Shown piece after piece: positions 17,345-26,156 of a stretch of DNA of 64,000 bases. Source of the stretch: Asticcacaulis sp. MM231 (GTDB taxonomy: Bacteria > Pseudomonadota > Alphaproteobacteria > Caulobacterales > Caulobacteraceae); the NCBI RefSeq assembly GCF_964186625.1, contig NZ_OZ075108.1, positions 744,001 through 808,000 of the forward strand, given 5' to 3'. The translations under genes were made by a program, and so were the position numbers. Every line of letters begins with the position of its first letter. Within the stretch, counting starts at the first letter, position 1. The notes below the pieces were generated by a model, which saw nothing but the letters and a program-made list of their open reading frames with translations, was not told where the DNA came from and ran no database searches.

Positions 17345-18376
17345 ATGACACGAAGTGTTCCAGCGGAATGGGAAGCGCACAAGGCTCTTTGGCTTGGCTT
17401 TCCCAGTCACGAAAACCTCTGGCAGGAAGACCTGATTCCGGCTCAGGCCGAGGTGGCCGCCCTGGCGCGCACCCTGTGCGAACTCGGCGATGAAAACGTC
17501 AAGCTGATGGTGATGGGCGAGGCGGCGCGTGCCGCTGCCGAAGAATTGCTGGGCGATATCAAGCGGCTTGAAATTATCGATGGCCGGTTCGGCGATATCT
17601 GGTTTCGTGATACCGGTCCTATCTATGTCAGCGATGATGCCGATGACGACGACATTCATCAGGCCCTGCCGATCAGCTTTCTCAACAATGGCTGGGGCGG
17701 AAAATATCACCTGAAACACGACGATGAGGTTGCGCTGCAAATCAGTCAGGCCGATGGCTATCCGCAAACCTTGCAGGATTTTATCCTCGAAGGTGGCGCG
17801 CTTGATCATGATGGTCACGGCACCGCGATCACCACGCGCCAGTGCCTGCTCAATCCGAACCGAAATCCCGGCTGGACGCAATCCCTTGCCGAAGAGGCGC
17901 TGTTCCAGTCGCTCGGCATCCGCAAGGTCATCTGGCTCGATGATGGCCTGCTTAACGATCACACCGATGGCCATGTTGATAATCTGGCGCGTTTCGTGGC
18001 GCCAGGCGTTGTCGCCTGTCCGGTGTCCTTTGGCCGCGAAGACCCCAATGCCGAGGTTTATGACGCCACGGCGCGCCTGCTCTCCACCCAGCATGACGCG
18101 CGCGGTCAGGCCTTGCAGGTGGTCCGCATCCCGTCGCCCGGCGAAATTCTTGATGAGGATGGCGAAATCGTTCCGGCCTCCCATATGAACTTCCTGATCG
18201 CCAATGATTGTGTGGTGGTGCCGATCTATGAGGACCGTCCCGGCGAACTGGCGGTGGAGGCCCTGCAAAGCCTCTTCCCCGAACGCCAGGTGCTCGGTCT
18301 GTCATCACGCGCCATCCTGACCGGTGGCGGTTCGTTCCATTGCATCAGTCAGCAAGTGCCGTTGATCAAGGCGTAA
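17345..18376 (+). CDS. aguA: agmatine deiminase
   Basis: A 343-residue enzyme of the guanidino-group-modifying (PAD) superfamily that converts agmatine to N-carbamoylputrescine. Conserved parts are the N-terminal PAEWEAHKALWLGFPSHE, the substrate-binding WFRDTGP, the loop NNWGG-like NNGWGGKY, DGHVDN with the catalytic His, and the nucleophile Cys333 in GGGSFHCISQQ near the C-terminus. Length is normal. It is followed by aguB after a short palindromic repeat; the two together make putrescine from agmatine. No arginine decarboxylase gene is in the window. Confidence 0.95.
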   Translation: MTRSVPAEWEAHKALWLGFPSHENLWQEDLIPAQAEVAALARTLCELGDENVKLMVMGEAARAAAEELLGDIKRLEIIDGRFGDIWFRDTGPIYVSDDADDDDIHQALPISFLNNGWGGKYHLKHDDEVALQISQADGYPQTLQDFILEGGALDHDGHGTAITTRQCLLNPNRNPGWTQSLAEEALFQSLGIRKVIWLDDGLLNDHTDGHVDNLARFVAPGVVACPVSFGREDPNAEVYDATARLLSTQHDARGQALQVVRIPSPGEILDEDGEIVPASHMNFLIANDCVVVPIYEDRPGELAVEALQSLFPERQVLGLSSRAILTGGGSFHCISQQVPLIKA

Positions 18377-18379
18377 TAC

Positions 18380-18424
18380 TTCCCCTTCGCCCCATGTATG
18401 GGGAGAGGGTTGGGGTGAGGGGCC
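18380..18424. repeat. short palindromic repeat (CCCCTCACCCCA family, inverted copy)
   Basis: The sequence between aguA and aguB reads, on the reverse strand, CCCCTCACCCCAACCCTCTCCCCA followed by TGGGGCGAAGGGG. It is the same family as the copies at 58871, 58939 and 59416. It sits inside a likely two-gene operon. Confidence 0.75.
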
Positions 18425-18451
18425 TCTTTGCTTCCTCTTTGGAGTAAACTC

Positions 18452-19333
18452 ATGACCCGTACTGTTTCTGTCGCCGCCATCCAGACCTCCTACGGTTCGG
18501 ACATGGCCGCCAATATCGCCAAGACCGAAGCCTTCGTGCGCGAAGCCGCCGGCAAGGGCGCGCAGATCATTCTGCCGTCCGAACTGTTCCAGGGTGAATA
18601 TTTCTGCGTCAGTCAGGAAGAAAAGTGGTTTTCAACCGCCTTCCCGTGGCGCGAACATCCGGCGGTTCTTGCCATGCAAAAGCTGGCGCAGGAACTAGGC
18701 GTCGTTATCCCCACCTCGATCTACGAGAAGGAAGGCCCGCACTATTTCAATTCGCTGGTCATGATCGATGCCGATGGCACCTTGATGGGCGTCTATCGTA
18801 AAAGCCATATCCCCGATGGTCCCGGTTATCAGGAAAAGTACTATTTCCGCCCCGGTGATACCGGTTTCAAGGTCTGGGATACGAAATTCGCCAAGGTCGG
18901 CGTCGGCATCTGCTGGGATCAGTGGTATCCCGAAGCGGCGCGCGCGATGGCCTTGCAGGGGGCCGAAATCCTGATGTACCCGACCGCCATCGGTTCCGAA
19001 CCGCACGATTCCGAACTGGATACCGCCGCGCCGTGGCAGCGTATCATGCAGGGCCATGCCGTCGCCAATGTCATGCCGGTGATCGCCTCGAATCGTATCG
19101 GCACCGAAAGCCTGATCTCACCGCAAAACGGCGCCGGTCAAACCTTCTATGGTCACAGCTTCATCGCCAACAACCGCGGTGACAAGGTGGCCGAATTCGG
19201 TGCGAAAGAAGAGGGCGTTCTGGTGGCCGAATTCGATCTCGATTACCTGAACACCCACCGCGCCGCGTGGGGCTTCTTCCGCGATCGCCGCCCGGAACTT
19301 TATACCGCGCTGGCCAGCCCGCGCCCGGCGTAG
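18452..19333 (+). CDS. aguB: N-carbamoylputrescine amidase
   Basis: A 293-residue nitrilase-superfamily enzyme that hydrolyses N-carbamoylputrescine to putrescine, CO2 and ammonia. The catalytic triad is visible as Glu44 (LPSELFQGEYF), Lys117 (VYRKSHIPDG) and Cys154 (GVGICWDQWYPEAAR). The motif ILMYPTAIGSEP is typical of the carbamoylputrescine branch. ATG 18452 has a GGAG upstream; the frame opens eight codons earlier. It follows aguA on the same strand and completes the deiminase route to putrescine. Confidence 0.95.
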   Translation: MTRTVSVAAIQTSYGSDMAANIAKTEAFVREAAGKGAQIILPSELFQGEYFCVSQEEKWFSTAFPWREHPAVLAMQKLAQELGVVIPTSIYEKEGPHYFNSLVMIDADGTLMGVYRKSHIPDGPGYQEKYYFRPGDTGFKVWDTKFAKVGVGICWDQWYPEAARAMALQGAEILMYPTAIGSEPHDSELDTAAPWQRIMQGHAVANVMPVIASNRIGTESLISPQNGAGQTFYGHSFIANNRGDKVAEFGAKEEGVLVAEFDLDYLNTHRAAWGFFRDRRPELYTALASPRPA

Positions 19334-19336
19334 GCG

Positions 19337-20041
19337 TCACGGCTGTATCAGCAGCCCTTGCGCTTCTTCCGCGCTCAGAAGCCGCCATTTGCCGGGCTTG
19401 AGATCGCCAAGCGTCAAAGGGCCCATCTGGGCGCGGTGCAGGGTTTCGACGTGGTTGCCGACAGCGGCGAACATGCGCCGCACCTGATGATAGCGGCCTT
19501 CATAGAGCGTCAGGCGCGCGGTTTTTTCGCCGGTCACGTCCAGAAAAGCCGGCTTCAGCGCATCCTTTTCGTTTTCCAGAACGAGCGTACCCGCCGCGAA
19601 AACCTCGCCATAATGCGGTTCCAGCGGACGGGCGCAGGTCACTTCGTAGATCTTGGCGACGTGGTTTTTCGGTGAGATGATCTTGTGCAGATAATCGCCG
19701 TCATCGGTGAACAGCAGCAGGCCGGACGTGTCGGAATCAAGCCTGCCGATGCTGGATAGCACCGGCTTGCGCTCAGCGAAGCGCGCTGGCAGGAGTTCAT
19801 AGACCAGTTGACCGCGATCCTTGAGCGAGCAGACATAGCCGGTCGGCTTGTGCATCAATAGCACCATGCCGAAATCGGGATCAAGCGGGCGGCCCTTGTA
19901 GCGGATGTCGGCGTGGGCCGTATCGGAATCGTCATCGAGCGGCGAACCGGCCGCATCGGTGATGGCGCGCATACCGATGAGCTTTTGCATCTCTTTACGC
20001 GAGCCATAGCCCAGATTGGCGAGCCGCTTGATCAGTTTCAC
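19337..20041 (-). CDS. RsuA/RluB/RluE-family pseudouridine synthase
   Basis: A 234-residue synthase. An S4-like RNA-binding N-terminus (LIKRLANLGYGSRKEMQKLI) is followed by a catalytic domain with Asp in SIGRLDSDTSGLLLFTDDGD and the late motif LYEGRYHQVRRMFAAVGN. The target, 16S U516 or a 23S site, cannot be assigned with certainty. The start is a GTG at 20039-20041 whose GTGA overlaps the stop of the upstream rsmC-like gene by four bases; the frame stays open upstream but only as a shadow of that gene. The pairing of a pseudouridine synthase with an rRNA methyltransferase suggests coupled ribosome maturation. Confidence 0.88.
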   Translation of the reverse strand: MKLIKRLANLGYGSRKEMQKLIGMRAITDAAGSPLDDDSDTAHADIRYKGRPLDPDFGMVLLMHKPTGYVCSLKDRGQLVYELLPARFAERKPVLSSIGRLDSDTSGLLLFTDDGDYLHKIISPKNHVAKIYEVTCARPLEPHYGEVFAAGTLVLENEKDALKPAFLDVTGEKTARLTLYEGRYHQVRRMFAAVGNHVETLHRAQMGPLTLGDLKPGKWRLLSAEEAQGLLIQP

Positions 20042-21096
20042 TGGTCGTCCGATCCTGCGTAGGTCTTGGTCTTGCCCTTGGGGCCGACGGCGCGGAACAC
20101 CTTGAAATAGCCGTTCTCGGCGATCGCGTTGACGCTCTTGAAGGCGACCTTCAGGGTTTCCTCGTAGGGCAGGTGACGATTGGCCACCAGCCACAACTGA
20201 CCGCCGGAATTGAGCGCCTTGGCGGCCGAGGTGATGAAGGCCTTGCCGACATCGTGGCGGTCCGAGCGATCGGTGATATGGAAGGGCGGGTTGGTGATGA
20301 TGGCGTCGTAAAGATCGGGTAGGGGCTTGGTGGCGTCGGCCCAATGGAAGCTGACGCGGTCGCCGTGCGCGGCCAGATTTTGCCGTGCCATGTCGAGCGC
20401 GCGTTTTTCCGCCTCGATAACATCCACATGCGTGATGGCCAGGTTTTTCGTCAGGACTTCATCACTGAGATAACCGAAACCGGCGCCGAGATCGGCCACC
20501 TTACCCTTGAGGTTGGTCGGCATATTATCGACCAGCAGCTTCGAGCCGGCGTCGAGATGATCCCAGGCGAAAAGGCCGGGGCGGCTGGTGAAGCGGCCAT
20601 TCTCGATAGCGCGCGGCGCATCGAACTGCGCCCAGTCGGCGATCAGCTCAGCGTCGCGGCGATCATCGAGGCGCGCCCAGAAAACGCGGCACTTGTTCTT
20701 CGACAGGCTGCTGACATGGCCGGCCAGCGCCTTGAGATCGTTCTCGACCGTCTTGGCGCCTTCGTTGTTCGAGACGGCGGCCATGACAATGCCGCCGTCG
20801 TGCGTCGACAGTAGGGCGCGCGCCAGCAGGGCGCGGTATTCTTCGCGCTGACGCGGCGGCAGCACCAGGGTCAGGGGATAGGTTTCGCCATCGCCGTCAT
20901 TGAGCGCGAAACCGGCGCGCTCCAGGATATCATGCGCCGGCTTGAAGCTCTGGTCACAGACGAATTTTTCACGCGGCATGTCCATGAGCGCGTCGCTCAG
21001 GCGGGCGCGCAGGAAGAGAATCTGGCCTTGCTCGGGCAGGTCGATCAACTCTTCAATGAGCGGCAGAAACAGGGTATCGGAAACGGGATCTTTCAT
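20038..21096 (-). CDS. RsmC-like class I SAM-dependent methyltransferase
   Basis: A 352-residue two-domain protein like RsmC/RlmG. The N-terminal half is a degenerate methyltransferase-like domain. The C-terminal half has the SAM loop VADLGAGFGYLSDE and the N6/N2-guanine catalytic motif ITNPPFHI, which is typical of 16S rRNA m2G methyltransferases. The last strand motif is LWLVANRHLPYE. ATG 21094-21096 begins the normal N-terminus. Its stop overlaps the GTG start of the pseudouridine synthase, so they form a translationally coupled pair. I leave the symbol blank because RsmC and RlmG cannot be separated by eye. Confidence 0.85.
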   Translation of the reverse strand: MKDPVSDTLFLPLIEELIDLPEQGQILFLRARLSDALMDMPREKFVCDQSFKPAHDILERAGFALNDGDGETYPLTLVLPPRQREEYRALLARALLSTHDGGIVMAAVSNNEGAKTVENDLKALAGHVSSLSKNKCRVFWARLDDRRDAELIADWAQFDAPRAIENGRFTSRPGLFAWDHLDAGSKLLVDNMPTNLKGKVADLGAGFGYLSDEVLTKNLAITHVDVIEAEKRALDMARQNLAAHGDRVSFHWADATKPLPDLYDAIITNPPFHITDRSDRHDVGKAFITSAAKALNSGGQLWLVANRHLPYEETLKVAFKSVNAIAENGYFKVFRAVGPKGKTKTYAGSDDQ

Positions 21097-21141
21097 GGCG
21101 CACGCTATCGCACAGATGCGCCGCAAAGCCAAGTATGGCTG

Positions 21142-22782
21142 TCAAACCTTATAGATCCGGGCTTCCCAGCCGCGCATAGGGCCGAAAGGCGAGGCGTAGT
21201 TACTCAGCACAGGTTCCGATTCAGCGTCGCTCTCGAAGGCCGTAACCTCAGCGGAAAAGTTGAGGTAGATTAAAAACGTCGTGTCGCCCAAGGTGCGCGT
21301 GTAGGTGAAAAGATGCGGATGCGCCGGCGCCGGATCGCTGTAATCGCCATAGATCAAGGCGGGTTCGGCGTGACGCAGGGTGATCAGATCGGTGTAGAAG
21401 CGATAGATCGTCTGGCAGGTTTCGGCATTGATCTCGGTAAAGTTCGGATTGAGCGCGAACCACGCTTGCCTGTTCGTAAAGCCGCCCTGCGCCGTCCAGG
21501 GCATCGGCATCCGTGCGTGATCGCGGCTGACCTTGTTCTGGTTGGCTAAGAAATCCGCTTCCGACCATGGGCCGTTTTCCACCTCATCCTGCCACGCGTT
21601 CTTCGTCCACAGATCGTTGAACTGGTCGATATGGGTGAAGGTGCGGTTGGTCAGGCCCAGCTCATCGCCCTGATAGATAAAGGGCGTGCCCTTCATGGTC
21701 AGGATCAGCATCGCCAGCAGCATGGCCGATTTTTCGCGCCACTCAGGTCTGTCATCGCCATAGCGCGACACGATGCGCGGATTGTCGTGATTGCTGAGGA
21801 ACATGGTCGGCCAGCCGTGGTGATCGAGCGCCTTGTCCTGCCTTGTGAAGACCGCCTTGAGCTGCGGCAGGGTCCAGGGCTTCCAGCGGCCGTCGGCGCC
21901 GCGATCGACCTCAACCGCCGCGAACTGGAACACCATGTCGAGTTCCTGCCGTCGCTCGTCGACGAATTTCGGCGTATCCTGCAGCGTCACGCCGAAAGCT
22001 TCGCCGACTGTCATGACATCATAGTCTTGCAGTACCTCGGTGTTCATCTCATGCAGATAATCATGCACGTGCGGGCCGGTGGTATAGAGATATTGCGGCT
22101 TGGCGCGTAAGTCTTCCGGCAGGTTCGGGAAGGTTTTATCTTTGGAAATAAAAGGTATAACATCCATGCGAAAACCATCGACGCCCTTGTCGAGCCAGAA
22201 GCGCATGATGTCGTAAGCCTCTTCACGCACCTTGCGGTTATCCCAGTTGAGATCGGGCTGTTTCGGGTCGAACAGATGGAGATACCAGTCGCCGCCGGGA
22301 CTTTGCGTCCAAGCCGGGCCTCCGAAGATCGACGTCCAGTCATTCGGTTTGCGATCCGACCAGATGTAATAGTCGCGCTTGGGATTGTTAGGTGACGACC
22401 GGCTTTCGACAAACCATTCATGCTCATCGGAGGTATGGTTGACCACTAGGTCGATGATCAGCCTCATGCCAGCGGCCTTGATCGCCGTCAGCAGGTCATC
22501 GAAATCCTGCATGGTGCCGAACTCGGCCCCTACTTTTCGATAATCACGGATATCGTAGCCATTGTCGGCATTGGGGCTGTCGAAATGCGGCGACAGCCAG
22601 ATGACATCGATGCCGAGCCCCTTGATATGGTCGAGCTTTTCGATGATGCCGAGCAGGTCGCCGATGCCATCGCCATTGCTGTCATAAAATGAGCGTGGAT
22701 AGACCTGATAGACCACGGCCTCCTTCCACCAGCGTTTTACATAGCCGTTCGGTGTGGTTTCGGTGGGCAGCGGCATGGGCAT
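21142..22782 (-). CDS. GH13 alpha-glucosidase (oligo-1,6-glucosidase type)
   Basis: A 546-residue glycoside hydrolase of family 13. The barrel opens with WWKEAVVYQVYPRSFYDSNG and GIGDLLGIIEKLDHIKGLG. Conserved regions I-IV are visible: DLVVNHTSD, DGFRMDVIPF with the nucleophile Asp, VGEAFG with the acid/base Glu, and LSNHDNPR. A calcium-like DSNGDGIGD loop is near the N-terminus. The C-terminus is a short beta domain. It probably cleaves alpha-1,4 or alpha-1,6 glucosides in the cytoplasm, as no signal peptide is present. ATG 22780-22782 is chosen; the reading frame extends further only through the adjacent palindromic repeat. A second ATG two codons downstream is possible. Confidence 0.92.
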   Translation of the reverse strand: MPMPLPTETTPNGYVKRWWKEAVVYQVYPRSFYDSNGDGIGDLLGIIEKLDHIKGLGIDVIWLSPHFDSPNADNGYDIRDYRKVGAEFGTMQDFDDLLTAIKAAGMRLIIDLVVNHTSDEHEWFVESRSSPNNPKRDYYIWSDRKPNDWTSIFGGPAWTQSPGGDWYLHLFDPKQPDLNWDNRKVREEAYDIMRFWLDKGVDGFRMDVIPFISKDKTFPNLPEDLRAKPQYLYTTGPHVHDYLHEMNTEVLQDYDVMTVGEAFGVTLQDTPKFVDERRQELDMVFQFAAVEVDRGADGRWKPWTLPQLKAVFTRQDKALDHHGWPTMFLSNHDNPRIVSRYGDDRPEWREKSAMLLAMLILTMKGTPFIYQGDELGLTNRTFTHIDQFNDLWTKNAWQDEVENGPWSEADFLANQNKVSRDHARMPMPWTAQGGFTNRQAWFALNPNFTEINAETCQTIYRFYTDLITLRHAEPALIYGDYSDPAPAHPHLFTYTRTLGDTTFLIYLNFSAEVTAFESDAESEPVLSNYASPFGPMRGWEARIYKV

Positions 22783-22799
22783 GTTTCCAGTCAGAATCA

Positions 22800-22940
22800 G
22801 TAAGATACCCCACCACCACGCCTCAAGTGAGGCGCGTCCCCCTCCCCAATAAAATTGGGGAGGTATAAGAAAAATAGTTCCCGCCTGCTTGCCGGGGAGG
22901 GGGACCATAAGCGAAGCGCAATGGTGGTGAGGTTTCTTAC
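22800..22940. repeat. 141-nt inverted-repeat intergenic element
   Basis: The ends are inverted repeats (GTAAGATACCCCACCACCA at left, TGGTGGTGAGGTTTCTTAC at right, 17 of 19 matching). Inside are smaller palindromes: GCCTCAAGTGAGGC, CCTCCCCAAT/ATTGGGGAGG and GCCGGGGAGGGGGACC. The right half matches the element at 25459-25516. The size and terminal repeats suggest a small non-autonomous mobile or REP-type element. Confidence 0.65.
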
Positions 22941-23009
22941 GTCTTAAGGGCTCAATCTGACCGCAAAAATCCCCTCTTGCAATGGTCACGAAAAATACGC
23001 ATATAGGCC

Positions 23010-23100
23010 GCGAGACGGCTGGGCGGAGGCCTCGCCAACCTGGTCAGGGCCGGAAGGCAGCAGCCACAACGAATTCACCTTCGGGTCAGTCGTCTCACCA
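23010..23100 (+). ncRNA. ffs: signal recognition particle RNA (4.5S, small type)
   Basis: The invariant SRP domain IV core is present (GGTCAGGGCCGGAAGGCAGC and AGCCACAACGA). The outer stem GAGACGGCTG at 23012 pairs with CAGTCGTCTC at 23088-23097, apart from one G-U. The position just upstream of dnaX is the usual one in many alphaproteobacteria. It binds Ffh to target nascent membrane proteins. The ends are approximate. Confidence 0.93.
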
Positions 23101-23107
23101 TTCTGGT

Positions 23108-23144
23108 GCGCTCAAGCGCCGCGAGGCTCCTCGCATCGGCTCGG
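23108..23144 (+). repeat. 37-nt double-hairpin motif, copy 1
   Basis: Two adjacent hairpins, GCGCT/AGCGC-like GCGCTCAAGCGC and GCGAGG-CTCCTCGC-type. It matches the reverse complement of 51441-51477 at 36 of 37 positions. It lies between the SRP RNA and dnaX, where it could be the SRP RNA terminator region or a leader element. Confidence 0.6.
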
Positions 23145-23271
23145 ACGGGCCGTCGCCCTTGCCTCAATCGCCGGATGGCTTGGAATTTAAGCAAACATCA
23201 CCATCTTCCTCCCTGTGGGCGAATCGCGTTTTATCGAAGACGCCTGTGAAGAAAGACGTTATAAATCCCGC

Positions 23272-25098
23272 ATGTCCGAACATCCTGACCTCGATGATCC
23301 CTTTGCCGCCGCGGAAATAGACATTCCGGAGCGCGATGACGCCACCGATGACATGTTCGGCGGCGGCCCTGTGCCCGCACCCATCGCCGTGGCCAAGCCG
23401 ATCGAGAAATCGGAGGCCTATACGGTCTTGGCGCGCAAATATCGCCCGCGCACCTTCGAGGATCTGATCGGTCAGGAAGCGATGGTCCGCACCCTGACCA
23501 ACGCCTTCACCGCCGGCCGTATCGCCCACGCCTTCATGCTGACCGGCGTTCGCGGCGTCGGCAAGACCACGACCGCCCGCCTGCTGGCCCGCGCCCTCAA
23601 CTATGAGAGCGACACGGTGCATGGCCCCAGCGTCGATCTGTCGGTCATGGGCATCCATTGCCAGGCCATCATCGAAGGTCGCCATATCGACGTGCTCGAA
23701 CTCGACGCCGCCTCGCGCACGGGTGTTGACGCCATGCGCGATCTGCTCGAATCCGTGCGCTATGCACCCGTAGAGGCGCGCTACAAGGTCTACGTCATCG
23801 ACGAAGTGCACATGCTCTCCACCGGCGCCTTCAACGCGCTGTTGAAAACGCTGGAAGAGCCGCCGCCCCACGCCAAGTTCATCTTCGCCACGACCGAAAT
23901 CCGCAAGGTGCCCGTCACCATCCTGTCGCGCTGCCAGCGTTTCGATCTGCGCCGCGTCGAGCCGGAAACCCTCAATCCGCATCTCGAAAAGATCTGCAGT
24001 CTCGAAGGCGTGAAGATCGATCCCGATGCCGTAGCGCTCATCGCCCGCGCCGCCGAAGGCTCTGTGCGCGATGGCCTTTCCCTGCTCGATCAGGCGCTTG
24101 TGCAGGGCAGCGCCGGCGAGATCACCAGCGCCGAAGTGGTGCGCGATATGTTGGGTCTGGCCGATCGTGGCGCCACGCTGTCTCTGTTCGAAAACATCAT
24201 TTCCGGCCAGATGAGCGAGGCCCTGCTGGCCTTCCGCACGCTTTATGGCTTCGGCGCCGATCCGTCGCAGATCATGGGCGATATGCTGGAATACGCCCAC
24301 GCCACGAGCGTGGCCAAGATCCTGGGTGCAGACGCCACGCGCCTGCCCAAGGCGCAGGCCATGCGCGTCACGGCGCTAGGTTCTCAGCTTTCCGCCGGTA
24401 CGCTCAGCCGCTTGTGGACCCTTATGCTCAAGGCGTTTGAGGAATTGCGCCGTGCGCCCGATGCCTGCGCGGCCTTTGAAATGGCGCTGGTGCGGCTGTG
24501 CTATGCCGCCGACCTGCCGGGGCCGGAAGTGCTGATGAAGCGCCTGCAAAGCGGCGAACCACTGGTGCCCAATGCGCCCGGCAGTGCGCCTTCCGGGCCG
24601 GGCGGCGGCGTTTCGGCGCGTGGCGCCACGGCGGTGCAGATGCGGCCCGTGCAACAGGCCATTCCCAATCCGCAGACCTTCGAGGAGGTGCTGCAACTGA
24701 TATCTGACAAGCGCGATATCGGCCTGCGTGTCGATGTCGAGCGCTTTGTGCGGCTGGTTGCGTTCCGGCCGGGCGCGATCACCTTTGAACCCGCGCCCAA
24801 TGCCCCCGGCGATCTGGTGCGCAAGCTGTCGATGAAGCTGCGCGAATGGACCGGCCAGCGCTGGCTGATCGCCACCGAGGGCGGCGGCGGTGCCGAAACC
24901 ATCATGGAGCGTGATAGCCGCGAACGGGACGCTGCCAAGGCGCGCCTGCAGGCCAATCCTTTCGTGGCGCAAGTGCTGCAAACCTTCCCCGGCGCGGAAA
25001 TCACCGCCGTTCGCGCCAAGCCAAAGCCCGTGGTCGTCGAGATCGAGCCGATTGTGCCCGAAGACGAACGCCCTGATATTGATAAGGAAAATGACTGA
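23272..25098 (+). CDS. dnaX: DNA polymerase III subunits gamma/tau
   Basis: A 608-residue clamp-loader ATPase. After a variable acidic leader comes the typical YTVLARKYRPRTFEDLIGQE, the Walker A loop GVRGVGKTTTARLLARAL, Walker B VYVIDEVHMLS, the arginine-finger segment ILSRCQRFDLRR and the tau C-terminal part. The zinc module normally rich in Cys is reduced: between ARALNYES and EGRHIDVLELDAASRTG only one Cys (HCQAII) remains. From memory, Caulobacter DnaX is similar. ATG 23272 follows the SRP RNA and fits the family; the frame opens 19 codons earlier. The stop overlaps the ybaB start (TGATG). Confidence 0.96.
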   Translation: MSEHPDLDDPFAAAEIDIPERDDATDDMFGGGPVPAPIAVAKPIEKSEAYTVLARKYRPRTFEDLIGQEAMVRTLTNAFTAGRIAHAFMLTGVRGVGKTTTARLLARALNYESDTVHGPSVDLSVMGIHCQAIIEGRHIDVLELDAASRTGVDAMRDLLESVRYAPVEARYKVYVIDEVHMLSTGAFNALLKTLEEPPPHAKFIFATTEIRKVPVTILSRCQRFDLRRVEPETLNPHLEKICSLEGVKIDPDAVALIARAAEGSVRDGLSLLDQALVQGSAGEITSAEVVRDMLGLADRGATLSLFENIISGQMSEALLAFRTLYGFGADPSQIMGDMLEYAHATSVAKILGADATRLPKAQAMRVTALGSQLSAGTLSRLWTLMLKAFEELRRAPDACAAFEMALVRLCYAADLPGPEVLMKRLQSGEPLVPNAPGSAPSGPGGGVSARGATAVQMRPVQQAIPNPQTFEEVLQLISDKRDIGLRVDVERFVRLVAFRPGAITFEPAPNAPGDLVRKLSMKLREWTGQRWLIATEGGGGAETIMERDSRERDAAKARLQANPFVAQVLQTFPGAEITAVRAKPKPVVVEIEPIVPEDERPDIDKEND

Positions 25099-25427
25099 TG
25101 GATTTTCAGGCCATGATGAAGCAGGCGCAACTGGTGCAGCAAAAGCTGCATGAGGCGCAGGCCAAGATGAACGCCAGCACCGTGCACGGTCAGGCTGGTG
25201 CCGGTCTGGTCAAGATGGAGCTGAAGGGCTCCGGCGACATGAGCGGCCTGACGATCGACGACAGCCTGCTGGTCAGTGGCGAGGGCGAGGTTTTGGCCGA
25301 TCTGATCCGTGCCGCCTATGGCGATGCGCGCCGCAAGCTCGATGAGCTGAACACCCAGGTCATGCAGGAAGCCGGCAAGGATCTCGGCCCTGGTGGCGGT
25401 CTGCCCAACCTGCCGAAATTCTTCTAA
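25098..25427 (+). CDS. ybaB: YbaB/EbfC nucleoid-associated protein
   Basis: A 109-residue protein of the YbaB/EbfC family, a dimeric DNA-binding protein that shapes the nucleoid and is linked to recombination repair. The start MDFQAMMKQAQLVQQKLHEA is the family's amphipathic helix and is followed by the conserved VKMELKGSGDMSGLTID and LADLIRAAYGDARRK. It lies between dnaX and recR, the classic conserved order. Translation is coupled to dnaX by a one-base TGATG overlap. Confidence 0.95.
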   Translation: MDFQAMMKQAQLVQQKLHEAQAKMNASTVHGQAGAGLVKMELKGSGDMSGLTIDDSLLVSGEGEVLADLIRAAYGDARRKLDELNTQVMQEAGKDLGPGGGLPNLPKFF

Positions 25428-25458
25428 TCTATGTATAAGGTGCTCCTCTCTGCTTATG

Positions 25459-25516
25459 CCTCCCCAACTCGTCGGGGAGGGGGACCGAAGCGCTCTTGCG
25501 CTTTGGTGGTGGGGAC
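25459..25516. repeat. palindromic intergenic repeat between ybaB and recR
   Basis: CCTCCCCAACTCGTCGGGGAGGGGGACC followed by GAAGCGC/GCGCTTT and TGGTGGTGGGG. It is the same family as the right half of the element at 22800-22940. It interrupts the dnaX-ybaB-recR operon without a T-run. Confidence 0.7.
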
Positions 25517-25552
25517 ACTTCCTTTCTTTTCTCTTTTTTTTGAGCCGTTCTG

Positions 25553-26153
25553 ATGTCCGGCGCCGGGCCTGAAATCGAACGCCTGATGGCCCTGCTGTCC
25601 AAGCTGCCGGGGCTCGGCCCGCGTTCGGCCAGACGCGCGGCGCTGGCCCTGTTGAAACGCCGTGATCAATTGTTGATTCCGCTGACACACGCCATGCAGG
25701 ACGCCGCCGACAAGATCGAATTCGTGCCGTATCTGCGGACGTCTCTCGACGCAAAATCCCTGCACCACCTGCGTCGATCCGATGCGCGATGAAACCATGA
25801 TCTGCGTCGTCGAAGAGGACAGCGCCCTGTGGGCCATGGAGCGTGTTGGCGCTTTCACCGGCAAGTATCATGTGCTGGGGGGGCTTCTGTCGGCGCTCGA
25901 TGGCATCCGGCCGGAAGACCTGCGGCTCGATAGTCTGATCTCGCGCGTGCGGTCGGGGCGGGTGCGCGAAATCATCATGGCCCTACCGGCGACGGTCGAG
26001 GGCCAGACCACCGCGCACTATATCGCCGACCGCCTCAAGGGCTTTGACAATCAGGTCGACATCACCTTCCTGGCGCGCGGCGTGCCCGTAGGCGGCGATC
26101 TGGATTGGCTGGATGATAATACCATCGCCCATGCCTTCAAGTCGCGCAGGTAA
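25553..26153 (+). CDS. recR: recombination mediator RecR, frame broken as sequenced
   Basis: As written, the first frame stops at 25792 and the rest runs from 25782 to 26153 in the next frame. The missing zinc finger is present in the second frame as [20 protein letters not shown]. Removing one T in GAATTCGTGC (25719-25728) gives IESCRICG and one continuous product of about 199 residues, the normal RecR length. The N-terminal HhH segment ([18 protein letters not shown]), Toprim domain ([14 protein letters not shown]) and [12 protein letters not shown] are all present. RecR works with RecF/RecO to load RecA at gaps. The break restores a GAATC motif when repaired, so an error is more likely than a pseudogene. 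Confidence 0.9.
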
Positions 26154-26156
26154 TTC

